Virus record (IMG/VR): IMGVR_UViG_3300027754_000191
Coordinates: 1-41,600 of that record
Origin: a virus
Length of the DNA: 41,600 nt
Direction: 5' to 3' (one strand)
A program made the translations under genes and the position numbers. Shown here piece after piece: positions 15,189 through 22,564 of the stretch (positions within the stretch are counted from its first letter, which is position 1; the number at the start of each line of letters is the position of its first letter). The notes below the pieces were generated by a model that worked only from the letters and a program-made list of their open reading frames with translations, searched no databases and was not told the DNA's origin.

Positions 15189-15878
15189 ATGCACTATGAT
15201 TTCATAGAGATAGGTACGTCTGATTTTGATACGCTGTGCCAATCGGTACCTGATGGACAAGTAGGCCTAAGTGTTGAACCAGTCAAAGTGTATCTAGACA
15301 GGCTACCCGTCAGACCAACCATGCACAAGCTATGGAGTGCGATGGTCACAGATGAGCAGTACACTCGCAGTGCTTCTGTTGATCTATACTTCATACCAGA
15401 CAGTGACATTGCACTGCACGGCCTTGGCAGTTGGATGAAGGGTTGTAATTCCATTGGCAAACCTCATGAGTTCCACACTGGGTACTATCCTAACATAGAC
15501 AACTGGCATGCAACAGACGATCGTGCTGCGTTGCCCAAGTGGGATCTATTAGCAGCAGGTGTTGTAAAGATTGTGCAGGTTCCTTGCATCACCTGGGGCA
15601 TGCTGATAGACCAGTTTGACATTGGCACAGTTGATCTACTCAAGACAGATACAGAAGGCATGGATGCCGATCTGCTGATCAACATGTTGATTGAGTACAC
15701 ACGTCGAGGCATGCGTGTTAGCTTGCCTAAGAAGATACAGTTTGAAGACAATGCCCACACAGACGTGAAGCGCATGTTTGTAGCCAAAGAGCTGTTAACT
15801 GTCTGCGGTTATAACGTGATAACACACCCGCATGGCAAGGATTCGTGGGCAGAACTGATCCAATCGGAGTACGTGTAA
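15189..15878 (+). CDS. FkbM-type SAM-dependent methyltransferase
   Basis: The 229-aa protein starts with the Rossmann glycine motif FIEIGTSDFDTL, followed by LSVEPVKVYLDRL (acidic residue that binds the SAM ribose) and VDLLKTDTEGMDADLL, the signature of FkbM methyltransferases. These enzymes put methyl groups on sugar or lipid hydroxyls. With the sugar dehydrogenase, radical SAM and glycosyltransferase genes nearby it may take part in glycan modification, though the substrate cannot be read. No signal peptide. The stop overlaps the next start (TAATG). Confidence 0.8.
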   Translation: MHYDFIEIGTSDFDTLCQSVPDGQVGLSVEPVKVYLDRLPVRPTMHKLWSAMVTDEQYTRSASVDLYFIPDSDIALHGLGSWMKGCNSIGKPHEFHTGYYPNIDNWHATDDRAALPKWDLLAAGVVKIVQVPCITWGMLIDQFDIGTVDLLKTDTEGMDADLLINMLIEYTRRGMRVSLPKKIQFEDNAHTDVKRMFVAKELLTVCGYNVITHPHGKDSWAELIQSEYV

Positions 15879-16159
15879 TGTCAGACGCTGAACAGGTCTG
15901 GGTCCTAAACTGGCAACATCTCGAAGATCACGCAGTAATGGAACGCATAGAATGGCTAAGGGATAACCTAGTAGCAGGCACTGATTGGGGAGTGTGCAAC
16001 GACCCGCGCATCTGCGTGCTAAAGACCGAGTCTGCTGGTGTGATGTATCGCATGCGCTGGTTTGATGGTAGCCAAAGCAGCTTTGATCCATATAGATCAG
16101 ATTCGGTGCTACGCAGATTCCTGGTCAAACCTACAGATGAAGAAGCAGCGGCGCAATGA
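15878..16159 (+). CDS. Unknown 93-aa protein
   Basis: The ATG overlaps the upstream stop and has CGGAG 9 nt before it. The protein is W-rich (VWVLNWQHLEDHAVMERIEWLRDNL...) and has a central VCNDPRICVLKTESAGVMYRMRWF strand pair. The 'IEWLRDNL ... MYRMRW' pattern distantly recalls the 11932 and 32458 proteins. It overlaps the glycosylase gene in ATGA. Function unknown. Confidence 0.6.
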   Translation: MSDAEQVWVLNWQHLEDHAVMERIEWLRDNLVAGTDWGVCNDPRICVLKTESAGVMYRMRWFDGSQSSFDPYRSDSVLRRFLVKPTDEEAAAQ

Positions 16160-16587
16160 CTGTGAAAGAAGTATCTGTCCACGCACTGCGTGATGATTTA
16201 ATGGTCCAACAACAGGTGCACACCCGCTGGCAGCACATGGTTGGTGTGATCATGTTAAACCAAACAGGTCGCAAGCCTGTTAAGACTGTACTACCAGAAT
16301 TCTTGAGCAGGTGGCCAAACGAAGAGTCGTATCTTTACAGCACGCCAGATGAAGTGATACCTGTGATACGTCCACTTGGTTTCTACAATCGCAGAGAGAA
16401 TACCCTACGCAAGATGAGTTGCGATTTCCTAAGCTGGGATTTTAAAGATGCAACCAAGCTGTATGGTATAGGCCAGTATGGCAGTGAAAGCTATCGGATC
16501 TTTTGGCTAGGTGAACGGTTTGAACCGCAAGACAAGGAACTGCGGCGATACCTTGGTTATCCACAATTAGAGAAAGCTACTGCATGA
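16156..16587 (+). CDS. MBD4-like mismatch-specific DNA glycosylase
   Basis: The 143-aa protein reads as the catalytic domain of MBD4 in the HhH-GPD (endonuclease III) superfamily: VIMLNQTGRKPVKTVLPEFL, VIRPLGFYNRRENTLRKMS, then YGIGQYGSESYRIFWLG, matching the MBD4 hairpin region HGIGKYGNDSYRIF, and PQDKELRRYL with D126 at the place of the catalytic aspartate of human MBD4. There are no C-terminal Fe-S cysteines, as in MBD4 and unlike Nth or MutY. MBD4 removes T or U opposite G, the product of cytosine or 5-methylcytosine deamination. The likely role is repair or editing of phage DNA, or removal of unusual bases. The gene sits in a four-gene overlapping run. Confidence 0.85.
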   Translation: MTVKEVSVHALRDDLMVQQQVHTRWQHMVGVIMLNQTGRKPVKTVLPEFLSRWPNEESYLYSTPDEVIPVIRPLGFYNRRENTLRKMSCDFLSWDFKDATKLYGIGQYGSESYRIFWLGERFEPQDKELRRYLGYPQLEKATA

Positions 16588-17345
16588 GCACATTGATATT
16601 TGGCCGAGGGTTTGTTGGAAAAGCCACTGCTGGTATACTGAACTGTGATATTGCATGGTACGATCCAGCCCAGGGTTACGATCAAGTAGACCTGCGGGCC
16701 GTTGATCGCGCAATCATCTGTGTACCCACACCCGATCACAAAGATGGGTTGGATCATTCTGCAGTGTACGAGTGCTTAAACTATCTTGCCAGCAGAGGTT
16801 GGGCAGGACCTGTGGCAGTACGCAGCACTTCTATGCCTGCTGCATTTGATAGCATGCTGTCTATAAATGCCAATTTGGTATACTGGCCAGAATTCTTGCG
16901 TGAGGCACGTGCAGCAGCAGATGCAGCTAACCCAACGCAGGTAGTGCTAGGAGGGTCTAATGAGATCGTGCATCAATGGCGCATATGGTTGTGTGGCATG
17001 CAACATGCACAGTCGGCCTGCTGGACGCTCACAGATATCAAGACGGCTGCAATGATCAAGATTGGCATCAACTCTGCTCTAGCTGCCAAAGTCATGTTGT
17101 TTAACAGCTTGTATCAAGCATGTCAAACCACTGGTGCCGATTGGGCAAGCGTGCGAGCAGGAGTTGGATTAGATCCGAGGATAGCCACCGGGCAGACCAT
17201 GGTACCTGGACCGGATGGGTACCTTGGGTTTGGAGGTAAGTGCTTGCCCAAGGATATTGGCGCACTAGCTGCCATGCTGCCAGATGATCAGTTACTGCAA
17301 GGCATTATTGCTCAGAACGCTGCGGTACGAAATGGCATAAATTAG
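16584..17345 (+). CDS. Short UDP-glucose/GDP-mannose dehydrogenase-like enzyme
   Basis: The 253-aa protein has the N-terminal NAD site LIFGRGFVGKATA, the VPTP strand (AIICVPTPDHKDG), the helix-turn E in WPEFLREA and the catalytic loop GFGGKCLPKDI with C220 and K222-D223, all typical of UDP-glucose or GDP-mannose 6-dehydrogenases. It ends shortly after that loop, so the usual C-terminal sugar-nucleotide binding domain of about 120-150 residues is missing. It may be a minimal oxidase for a nucleotide sugar or a related hydroxy substrate. Start and stop overlap neighbours closely. Confidence 0.8.
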   Translation: MSTLIFGRGFVGKATAGILNCDIAWYDPAQGYDQVDLRAVDRAIICVPTPDHKDGLDHSAVYECLNYLASRGWAGPVAVRSTSMPAAFDSMLSINANLVYWPEFLREARAAADAANPTQVVLGGSNEIVHQWRIWLCGMQHAQSACWTLTDIKTAAMIKIGINSALAAKVMLFNSLYQACQTTGADWASVRAGVGLDPRIATGQTMVPGPDGYLGFGGKCLPKDIGALAAMLPDDQLLQGIIAQNAAVRNGIN

Positions 17346-17348
17346 TAT

Positions 17349-17798
17349 ATGAGATATGATGAAGTGATCAATGGTGCTAGCAAAGCACTGATTTGGAGCA
17401 GGTTAACTGATACGTTCCTGTTCATCTTGCGCAGTGAACTCTGCAGCCATCCGTTGCAGTGGGACGTGGCCGGCGGCCATGTAGATGCAGGCGAGAACTA
17501 TAAGCAGGCATTGTACAGGGAAATTGTTGAAGAGATTGGACGAGATCTCAGCGATGCTCCGATCAGATTGCTCAGCGAGACTACAACAGAACAACCGCAC
17601 TTTGTCATGCGCAACTATGTGGTATGTGTACCAGAAGAATTTGAACCCAAGCTCAACTGGGAGCATGTTGAGTTCCAGTGGAAGAGCCTGGAAGAGATGC
17701 CAGAACCAGTAACGTTCAACATAGACATGTTGCTCAGCAACGACCGCGCTGCTGTGCGACTCAAAGAATTCCAAGAGCGTTGCAGAAAAGCTGGATAA
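17349..17798 (+). CDS. Nudix hydrolase (first of two)
   Basis: The 149-aa protein carries a complete Nudix box at G43-G64 (GHVDAGENYKQALYREIVEEIG), matching Gx5Ex7REUxEExGU, so it should bind Mg and cut a nucleoside diphosphate linked to another group. Its substrate could be a sugar nucleotide, fitting the dehydrogenase just upstream, or a damaged dNTP. The stop overlaps the radical SAM start (TAATG). Confidence 0.88.
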   Translation: MRYDEVINGASKALIWSRLTDTFLFILRSELCSHPLQWDVAGGHVDAGENYKQALYREIVEEIGRDLSDAPIRLLSETTTEQPHFVMRNYVVCVPEEFEPKLNWEHVEFQWKSLEEMPEPVTFNIDMLLSNDRAAVRLKEFQERCRKAG

Positions 17799-18976
17799 TG
17801 CCAAACGTAAATCATTTCTGTATGGCCCCATTCACGAGTTTATCATATACCTCGTGGAGCAATAATGTAAAACCTTGTTGCCAATGGCCCGATTTCAGAG
17901 ATGGCAATGCGCCTAGTTGGGATCTTGGTATAGTAGATACATACCCAGATCCGTTGAATCATCCAAACATGGAAGCATTAAGGCAAACTATGCTGTCTGG
18001 TAAATCGCATCCAGGGTGTTCAAGATGTGACTATAAATCTTCTCTTGGTATAAACAGTGCCAGAGATAACAGCAACCAGCTGTTCCACAATCACAACACT
18101 GCTACGGCTCTGTTACGCTCAATTGAATTGAACCTTGGTAATCTCTGCAATATGAAATGCCGCATGTGCAATAGCGGTAATAGTAGCAGATGGATAGAAG
18201 ATGAAATTGTCTTAAAAGGCAAAAGTCATCGCAAGCTAATGCGCCGCAGCATTGATGACTTTACAATGGACATGAGCCATGTAGAATTTTTAAGATTTGT
18301 TGGCGGCGAACCGCTATTAGAACAAAAAACCATAATAGCAGTATTAAATAAGATACAACGCGATCGCGGATCATTAAAAGATTTAGACTTGGCTATAACA
18401 ACTAACGCCAGCGTTGCAATAGAAGATGCACTTCTAAGTTTGATTTCTGATTGTAGGGCTTTCTTATTAGATGCAAGTATAGATGGCATAGGTGCTGTCA
18501 ACGATTATCAGCGCACAGGTGCACACTGGCCCGACATAGAGAAAAACCTGCGTACATGGCATGATCTCAAGGACACATGGCCTATGCCTTATATCTGTGT
18601 AGCAAGTTGCTGGACACTGTTAAACGTGCATCATTTTCCTGAATTTATTAGATGGGTTACATCAAATATACCAAAGTATTCTATCATTGGACAGATAGTA
18701 ATTGATCGACCGCAGCTTGCACCGAGAAATCTGCCATACACAGTCAAGCAAGATCTCATATCACAGATATCTAATATGACCGGATACAACACTACTGGAT
18801 TAGAGCAAAAACAAGAAATCACAGAACTTACCAAATTGATATTAAATGAATTACACACCCCTGCTGATCTTGACCTTGAATCTGTAAAAGATATTATTGC
18901 GCAACTAGACACGCTGCGTAATGAAAGCTTTGCTGATATAGAACCTAATATACACAACGCTATATTCTCAAATTGA
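17798..18976 (+). CDS. Radical SAM protein with N-terminal cysteine (twitch-like) segment
   Basis: The 392-aa protein has the canonical cluster motif C117-N-M-K-C121-R-M-C124, followed by FVGGEPLLE, the radical SAM GGE motif. Before it lie FCMAPFTSLSY, NVKPCCQWP and GCSRCDYKS (C8, C27, C28, C74, C77), which could hold a second Fe-S site; this arrangement fits twitch-domain radical SAM proteins that I recall from phage genomes. It should cleave SAM to make a 5'-deoxyadenosyl radical for an unknown modification. ATG 17798 is chosen for the overlap with the Nudix stop. Local base use is more AT-rich than in the genes before it. Its Fe-S clusters might depend on SufE-fed assembly. Confidence 0.85.
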   Translation: MPNVNHFCMAPFTSLSYTSWSNNVKPCCQWPDFRDGNAPSWDLGIVDTYPDPLNHPNMEALRQTMLSGKSHPGCSRCDYKSSLGINSARDNSNQLFHNHNTATALLRSIELNLGNLCNMKCRMCNSGNSSRWIEDEIVLKGKSHRKLMRRSIDDFTMDMSHVEFLRFVGGEPLLEQKTIIAVLNKIQRDRGSLKDLDLAITTNASVAIEDALLSLISDCRAFLLDASIDGIGAVNDYQRTGAHWPDIEKNLRTWHDLKDTWPMPYICVASCWTLLNVHHFPEFIRWVTSNIPKYSIIGQIVIDRPQLAPRNLPYTVKQDLISQISNMTGYNTTGLEQKQEITELTKLILNELHTPADLDLESVKDIIAQLDTLRNESFADIEPNIHNAIFSN

Positions 18977-18999
18977 GATCAATCATCTAAGATCTTTGG

Positions 19000-19027
19000 T
19001 TGACATGCTAGCACATTGTGCTATTGT
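19000..19027 (+). promoter_or_regulatory. Promoter for leaderless tilS
   Basis: GG-TTGACA (19000-19005), 16 nt, TATTGT (19022-19027) preceded by TGTGC. The ATG of tilS at 19034 lies exactly 7 nt after the -10, where transcription should begin, and no Shine-Dalgarno precedes it. Confidence 0.75.
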
Positions 19028-19033
19028 AAGCAC

Positions 19034-19978
19034 ATGTTTGATGTAGATGAACTAGCAGAACAACTTGGCACACGCAAGACCGTGATCGGTGTTAGCGGCG
19101 GTGTAGATAGCATGCTGCTTATGTACATTATCAGCCAGAATCTCAATAAATTCCGTTGTGATATCAGTGTTGTAACTGTCAATCATCGCTTGAACGCTAA
19201 CAGTGACGCTTGGGCAGTTTTTACCCAACACCAATGCGATAGGATGGGCTTGCACAGTAATGCGGTGTCAGTAGTTACTGTTGATACAGACAAAAATCTA
19301 GAAAACAGTGCCAGAGTTGCTCGATACCATGCCTTTCGTAGTTTCAATCCAGAAGCTATCGTGTTAGCACATCATGCAGATGATCAAGCTGAAACTGTGC
19401 TGATGAAGCTGTTTCGTGGTGCAGGGGCTCGCGGCCTTAAAGGCATGGAAAAATACAGCCCTGCTTGGTTTGATCCCGCAGTGTTAATGTGCCGTCCTAT
19501 GTTGGATTGCAGCCGAGCAGAGATTGAAACCTATGCAAAGCTGTGCGAAGTACCCTACATCACAGATCCCAGCAATGCCGATACCAAGTATGACCGCAAT
19601 TGGTTGCGCAACACTGTGATTCCAGAGATCCGTGCTAGGAACCCGCAAGCTGTGGCAAACATCAGCAAGACTGCAAGCATCCTAGGTGAAAGCTTGGAAT
19701 TGATGCGCGATCTTGCAAACATTGACCAAGCTGCCGCCACGAGAGCCGATGGCACATTAGATTGGCCAACACTGTGCTCACTTAGCAACACCAGATTGAA
19801 AAACCTCTTGATGCATGTGCTTGAACAGAACGGTGTACATGGTTACAGCACTGATCATATTGAAGAATTTTCTAATGGGTTGCTGCATGCTAATAGCGAT
19901 AGCCGCAACGAGATGCGCATTGGCAGCTTCAAAATGCACAAGCTAGGGCACAGAGTTATACTTGTACAGTGCACCTAG
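19034..19978 (+). CDS. tilS: tRNA(Ile)-lysidine synthetase
   Basis: TilS converts C34 of tRNA-Ile(CAU) to lysidine with ATP and lysine, changing its reading from AUG to AUA and its charging from Met to Ile. The 314-aa protein has the PP-loop SGGVDS (21-26), VTVNHRLN, AHHADDQAETVLMKLFRGAGARGLKGM, CRPML and DPSNADTKYDRNWLRNTVIPEI, all family hallmarks. It is shorter than many bacterial enzymes (E. coli 432) but similar to short forms lacking most of the C-terminal domain. The frame is open back to 19016 but ATG 19034 is chosen from the promoter position and the family N terminus. No tRNA-Ile(CAU) gene lies in the window. Confidence 0.93.
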   Translation: MFDVDELAEQLGTRKTVIGVSGGVDSMLLMYIISQNLNKFRCDISVVTVNHRLNANSDAWAVFTQHQCDRMGLHSNAVSVVTVDTDKNLENSARVARYHAFRSFNPEAIVLAHHADDQAETVLMKLFRGAGARGLKGMEKYSPAWFDPAVLMCRPMLDCSRAEIETYAKLCEVPYITDPSNADTKYDRNWLRNTVIPEIRARNPQAVANISKTASILGESLELMRDLANIDQAAATRADGTLDWPTLCSLSNTRLKNLLMHVLEQNGVHGYSTDHIEEFSNGLLHANSDSRNEMRIGSFKMHKLGHRVILVQCT

Positions 19979-20030
19979 CTGAGCCTGCAGTGATAAATTA
20001 ATATAGCATCTCGGAAGGAGTGCTCTAAAC

Positions 20031-20195
20031 ATGCGTGCAGAAGCCTGCACCACACTGAGGAGAATAGATGGCTTTTCGGCCTATGTTGGCGCCGCTTTCG
20101 GTGCTGATCTGGGCAGCTACGGCGATCATCCACGGGGCCCATGCCACAGAGCACCCTCACGTTCGCGCCGAGTTGTATCACGATCAATACAATAA
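20031..20195 (+). CDS. Doubtful 54-aa ORF overlapping the endolysin start
   Basis: GGAAGGAG stands 10-11 nt before an ATG that opens a 54-codon frame (MRAEACTTLRRIDGF...) running out of phase across the first 128 nt of the next gene. The Shine-Dalgarno match is among the best in the window, yet the Arg-rich, Gly-rich product looks like an out-of-frame shadow. It could be a leader controlling the peptidase. Confidence 0.2.
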   Translation: MRAEACTTLRRIDGFSAYVGAAFGADLGSYGDHPRGPCHRAPSRSRRVVSRSIQ

Positions 20196-20706
20196 ATCTT
20201 GCCACCCCACGGTCTATACAGACTGTGACTCAATAAGGTACGACTTGGTATTAGCCAAGTACCAAGTTGACAAGACCGACGACCCAATGGGCGCAGTGGC
20301 CGATCTAGCAGAACAGTATCGAGGTTTCACTGAAAAGCAAGATCGCGACAAACTAGAACAGTTGTTTAGCGACACGCTCGGTCTAGAGATAAATCCAAGA
20401 CGAACTCCCTGGTGTGCAGCATTTGTTAATGCCGTACTGGTTAAGTTGGGATATGCATACAGTGGCAGCATAGAATCTGTCAGCTTTGTCAAATACGGCA
20501 TTGCTGTAACGATACCAGCCAGGGGCGATATAATAGTTCTCAAGGGTGTGGGAGGTCGCAGCCCGACACATGTTGGGTTCTTTGTTGGCACGACTATCAT
20601 GCATGGTCGGCTGTATTATGGCGTGCTAGGTGGCAACCAAAGCAATGCTGTAAAAGTCAGCTATTTTCCTGCTAGCAAGGTCATTGCCATACGCAGAGTT
20701 GGTTGA
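20068..20706 (+). CDS. Secreted endolysin candidate (TIGR02594-like cysteine peptidase)
   Basis: The 212-aa protein begins with a hydrophobic export signal (MLAPLSVLIWAATAIIHGAHA, residues 6-26), so it should reach the periplasm through Sec without a holin pore. The catalytic domain shows TPWCAAFV (nucleophile C116), SPTHVGFFVG (H168) and VLGGNQSNAV (N190), and probably cleaves peptidoglycan at lysis. GAGGAG lies 6 nt before the ATG. It shares the PWCAAFV family with the tail-linked protein at 6050-7015. Whether the signal is cleaved or acts as a SAR anchor cannot be decided; His and Thr residues make it only moderately hydrophobic. Confidence 0.78.
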   Translation: MAFRPMLAPLSVLIWAATAIIHGAHATEHPHVRAELYHDQYNKSCHPTVYTDCDSIRYDLVLAKYQVDKTDDPMGAVADLAEQYRGFTEKQDRDKLEQLFSDTLGLEINPRRTPWCAAFVNAVLVKLGYAYSGSIESVSFVKYGIAVTIPARGDIIVLKGVGGRSPTHVGFFVGTTIMHGRLYYGVLGGNQSNAVKVSYFPASKVIAIRRVG

Positions 20707-20730
20707 CATTTTTGTGCGTTGTGCTATCTT
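20703..20730 (+). promoter_or_regulatory. Promoter for a leaderless small gene
   Basis: GG-TTGACA (20703-20708), 16 nt, TATCTT (20725-20730) preceded by TGTGC. The -35 begins within the endolysin's last codons. ATG 20737 lies 7 nt after the -10. Confidence 0.7.
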
Positions 20731-20736
20731 AATAGC

Positions 20737-20958
20737 ATGAAAGACTACGATCTCAGAATAATGCGCACACCAGAACAGGGCAGCTATTACATAGTGGATT
20801 TCACTGTGGACGGTGTACCGTTTGCTCGCCGAGAATTCCCGGGTCATAGCAAACTCTATGCTCAGAGTGCTGGTCAAAACTGGATCGACGGTGTGTTGTC
20901 TGAGAAGCATTTTACTATGGAAGAATTCTTGTTAGCAGGAGCGTACATTGGACCATGA
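20737..20958 (+). CDS. Unknown 73-aa protein (leaderless)
   Basis: The product MKDYDLRIMRTPEQGSYYIV... is a compact alpha/beta protein with three predicted strands and a C-terminal helix (FTMEEFLLAGAYIG). ATG 20737 is chosen over the in-frame TTG 20719 because the promoter places transcription start at this ATG. No family is recognised. Its 3' end overlaps the next small gene and supplies its ribosome site AGGAG. Confidence 0.65.
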   Translation: MKDYDLRIMRTPEQGSYYIVDFTVDGVPFARREFPGHSKLYAQSAGQNWIDGVLSEKHFTMEEFLLAGAYIGP

Positions 20959-21100
20959 TCATGTGAAAGCACTAGAGCTAGAGATAGCTATACTCAAGAC
21001 CAAGCTGCAGCCGCATGACACTGGGCATATACACACTGCTATCGGTGTGCTAGAAGCAAGAATCAATGAGATACTAGGCAAGGAATCTGTACATGACTGA
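20948..21100 (+). CDS. Small coiled-coil protein with PHDTGHIHTAI motif (TTG start)
   Basis: The ORF codes for 50 aa from a TTG placed 6 nt after AGGAG (MDHDHVKALELEIAILKTKL...). A short amphipathic helix is followed by QPHDTGHIHTAIGVLEARINEIL, a motif I recall from small conserved proteins of T4-like phages. GTG 20963 is an alternative start. Function unknown. It overlaps the next gene by 8 nt. Confidence 0.6.
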   Translation: MDHDHVKALELEIAILKTKLQPHDTGHIHTAIGVLEARINEILGKESVHD

Positions 21101-21329
21101 CCGTAATCAAGCGCCCGATGGTGCAGCATTGCCGAAGATGCTGATCTTCATATTGCTGAGCATGATGAGCCCATTTTTCACCATCTTGGCGCTGAACACC
21201 GTATTCCCAGCGCTGGCCATACCCAGCAATTTTTACACATGGCTGTCGGTAATTTGGCTGCATGCTGTGGTGATTGCAGGGCAACGTGCTGCGATTCGCA
21301 CAGCAGGTCGAAACGTAAAACATGACTGA
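21093..21329 (+). CDS. Small membrane protein, two segments
   Basis: The 78-aa protein has two hydrophobic stretches (MLIFILLSMMSPFFTILAL, about residues 16-34, and FYTWLSVIWLHAVVIAG, 47-63) with a basic C terminus. It follows the endolysin candidate by 400 nt, so a holin or antiholin role is conceivable, but this rests on topology and position only. Confidence 0.6.
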   Translation: MTDRNQAPDGAALPKMLIFILLSMMSPFFTILALNTVFPALAIPSNFYTWLSVIWLHAVVIAGQRAAIRTAGRNVKHD

Positions 21330-21588
21330 CATGGCCACTTGGCCCAGCGGAAACATAGTGCGCCTGGGCCCGATGGACAGATATAAAGCTAGTGCAGTAG
21401 TAGCTTGGTTGCACGAGCAGCACGGTGGGTCAAACTGCTGGGAGGACTACAGTAGCCACGGTCTTACTGGCTATAGGGGCGGGGTGTTTAGAGTCAAGTC
21501 ACTGAGAGTGGAAAACGCAGAGTACATGCTAGATGTTGCGCTGCCAGATAACAGTTCGGCTATGTTGTGCTACCTCAACTGGATCTAA
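21322..21588 (+). CDS. Unknown 88-aa protein
   Basis: It overlaps the membrane protein gene by 8 nt. The product (MTDMATWPSGNIVRLGPMDR...) looks like a small alpha/beta fold with a central helix ASAVVAWLHEQHGG and a C-terminal strand pair. No family or motif recognised. Confidence 0.6.
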   Translation: MTDMATWPSGNIVRLGPMDRYKASAVVAWLHEQHGGSNCWEDYSSHGLTGYRGGVFRVKSLRVENAEYMLDVALPDNSSAMLCYLNWI

Positions 21589-21623
21589 GATCCAATAATA
21601 AGTATTCGATGGGAGAGGCTAAG

Positions 21624-22037
21624 ATGATCACAACTACATGCGGCATACTGATCACAAACGGCACAGATCTATTGATCTGCCGTCCAACCAATAGCTTACA
21701 ATGGGACATACCCAAGGGTCGACAGGACCCTGACGAATCCTATGCAGACACTGCTATCAGGGAACTGCGCGAAGAAACTGGTATCAGCGTCAAGGAAGAT
21801 GACCTCACTTATATTGGCCTGTATGATTACAAGCCTACCAAGCAGCTAGCGCTGTTTAGGTGCTATGAGATTAACATGCCTGACCCGGCACAGTGCCACT
21901 GTGAAAGCAAGTTCTTGCAAGACGGTGAACTGTATCCAGAGATGGATCGTTTCGCAGTGACTCATGTAGCTGGTGCAGTTTGGTTGATGAATCCTAACAT
22001 GAACCGGATCCTAACAACCGTTTTCTTGGGAGGTTAA
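21624..22037 (+). CDS. Nudix hydrolase (second)
   Basis: The 137-aa protein has a full Nudix box from G32 to G53 (GRQDPDESYADTAIRELREETG). The N terminus TTCGILITNGTDLLICRPTN and QWDIPKGR resemble diadenosine-polyphosphate or NTP pyrophosphatase types. A housekeeping or nucleotide-pool role is likely; a RppH-like or Ap4A activity is possible. ATG 21624 is chosen because GGGAGAGG ends 5 nt before it; the frame is open upstream to 21567. Confidence 0.88.
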   Translation: MITTTCGILITNGTDLLICRPTNSLQWDIPKGRQDPDESYADTAIRELREETGISVKEDDLTYIGLYDYKPTKQLALFRCYEINMPDPAQCHCESKFLQDGELYPEMDRFAVTHVAGAVWLMNPNMNRILTTVFLGG

Positions 22038-22051
22038 GCATACCAAGCGTA

Positions 22052-22564
22052 ATGATTGATATTGAGACCATGGGTACCAAAGCTGATTGCACTGTGCTAA
22101 CGATCGGCGCTGTGCAGTTTGATCCTAACGTACCAGGACACATGCCTAGCACGCTGTATCTGCACTTAGACATAGAAGAGCAACAGGCTCTCAATCGATC
22201 TGTGGATGCTGATACCATGACATGGTGGGCAACACAGGACGCTGTGGTACGTGACGAAGCATTTAAGCTATATGGTCGTGTAAAGCTGGCAGATGCACTT
22301 GCAGCACTGAGTGCATTTGTGCTGGAGGCTGATACAGTTTGGTCGCAAGGGCCAACCTTTGACATGATCATACTGGAGAATCTCTACACTCAGATGGAAA
22401 TGCCAGTACCGTGGCGCTACAGCCGAGTGCGCGATAGCAGAACGTTGTTTGCAGTGCTTGGGGATCAACGTCCCGTTGATAGATCATCGGCGCATAATGC
22501 TCTCAGTGATTGTATATATCAAGCACAGGGTGTGCAGAACTGCATAGCATCTATCACTAAATGA
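22052..22564 (+). CDS. DEDDh 3'-5' exonuclease
   Basis: The 170-aa protein shows all five residues of the DEDDh family: D3 and E5 in MIDIETMG, D104 in GPTFDMIIL, and H148 and D153 in AHNALSDC. It should remove nucleotides from DNA or RNA 3' ends, resembling ExoX or T4 DexA-type enzymes. The ATG has no close ribosome site; GGGAGG lies 18 nt upstream, in better position for an AUA at 22040 that is in frame (giving I-P-S-V before M), so the N terminus is uncertain. It overlaps the next gene in ATGA. Confidence 0.85.
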   Translation: MIDIETMGTKADCTVLTIGAVQFDPNVPGHMPSTLYLHLDIEEQQALNRSVDADTMTWWATQDAVVRDEAFKLYGRVKLADALAALSAFVLEADTVWSQGPTFDMIILENLYTQMEMPVPWRYSRVRDSRTLFAVLGDQRPVDRSSAHNALSDCIYQAQGVQNCIASITK

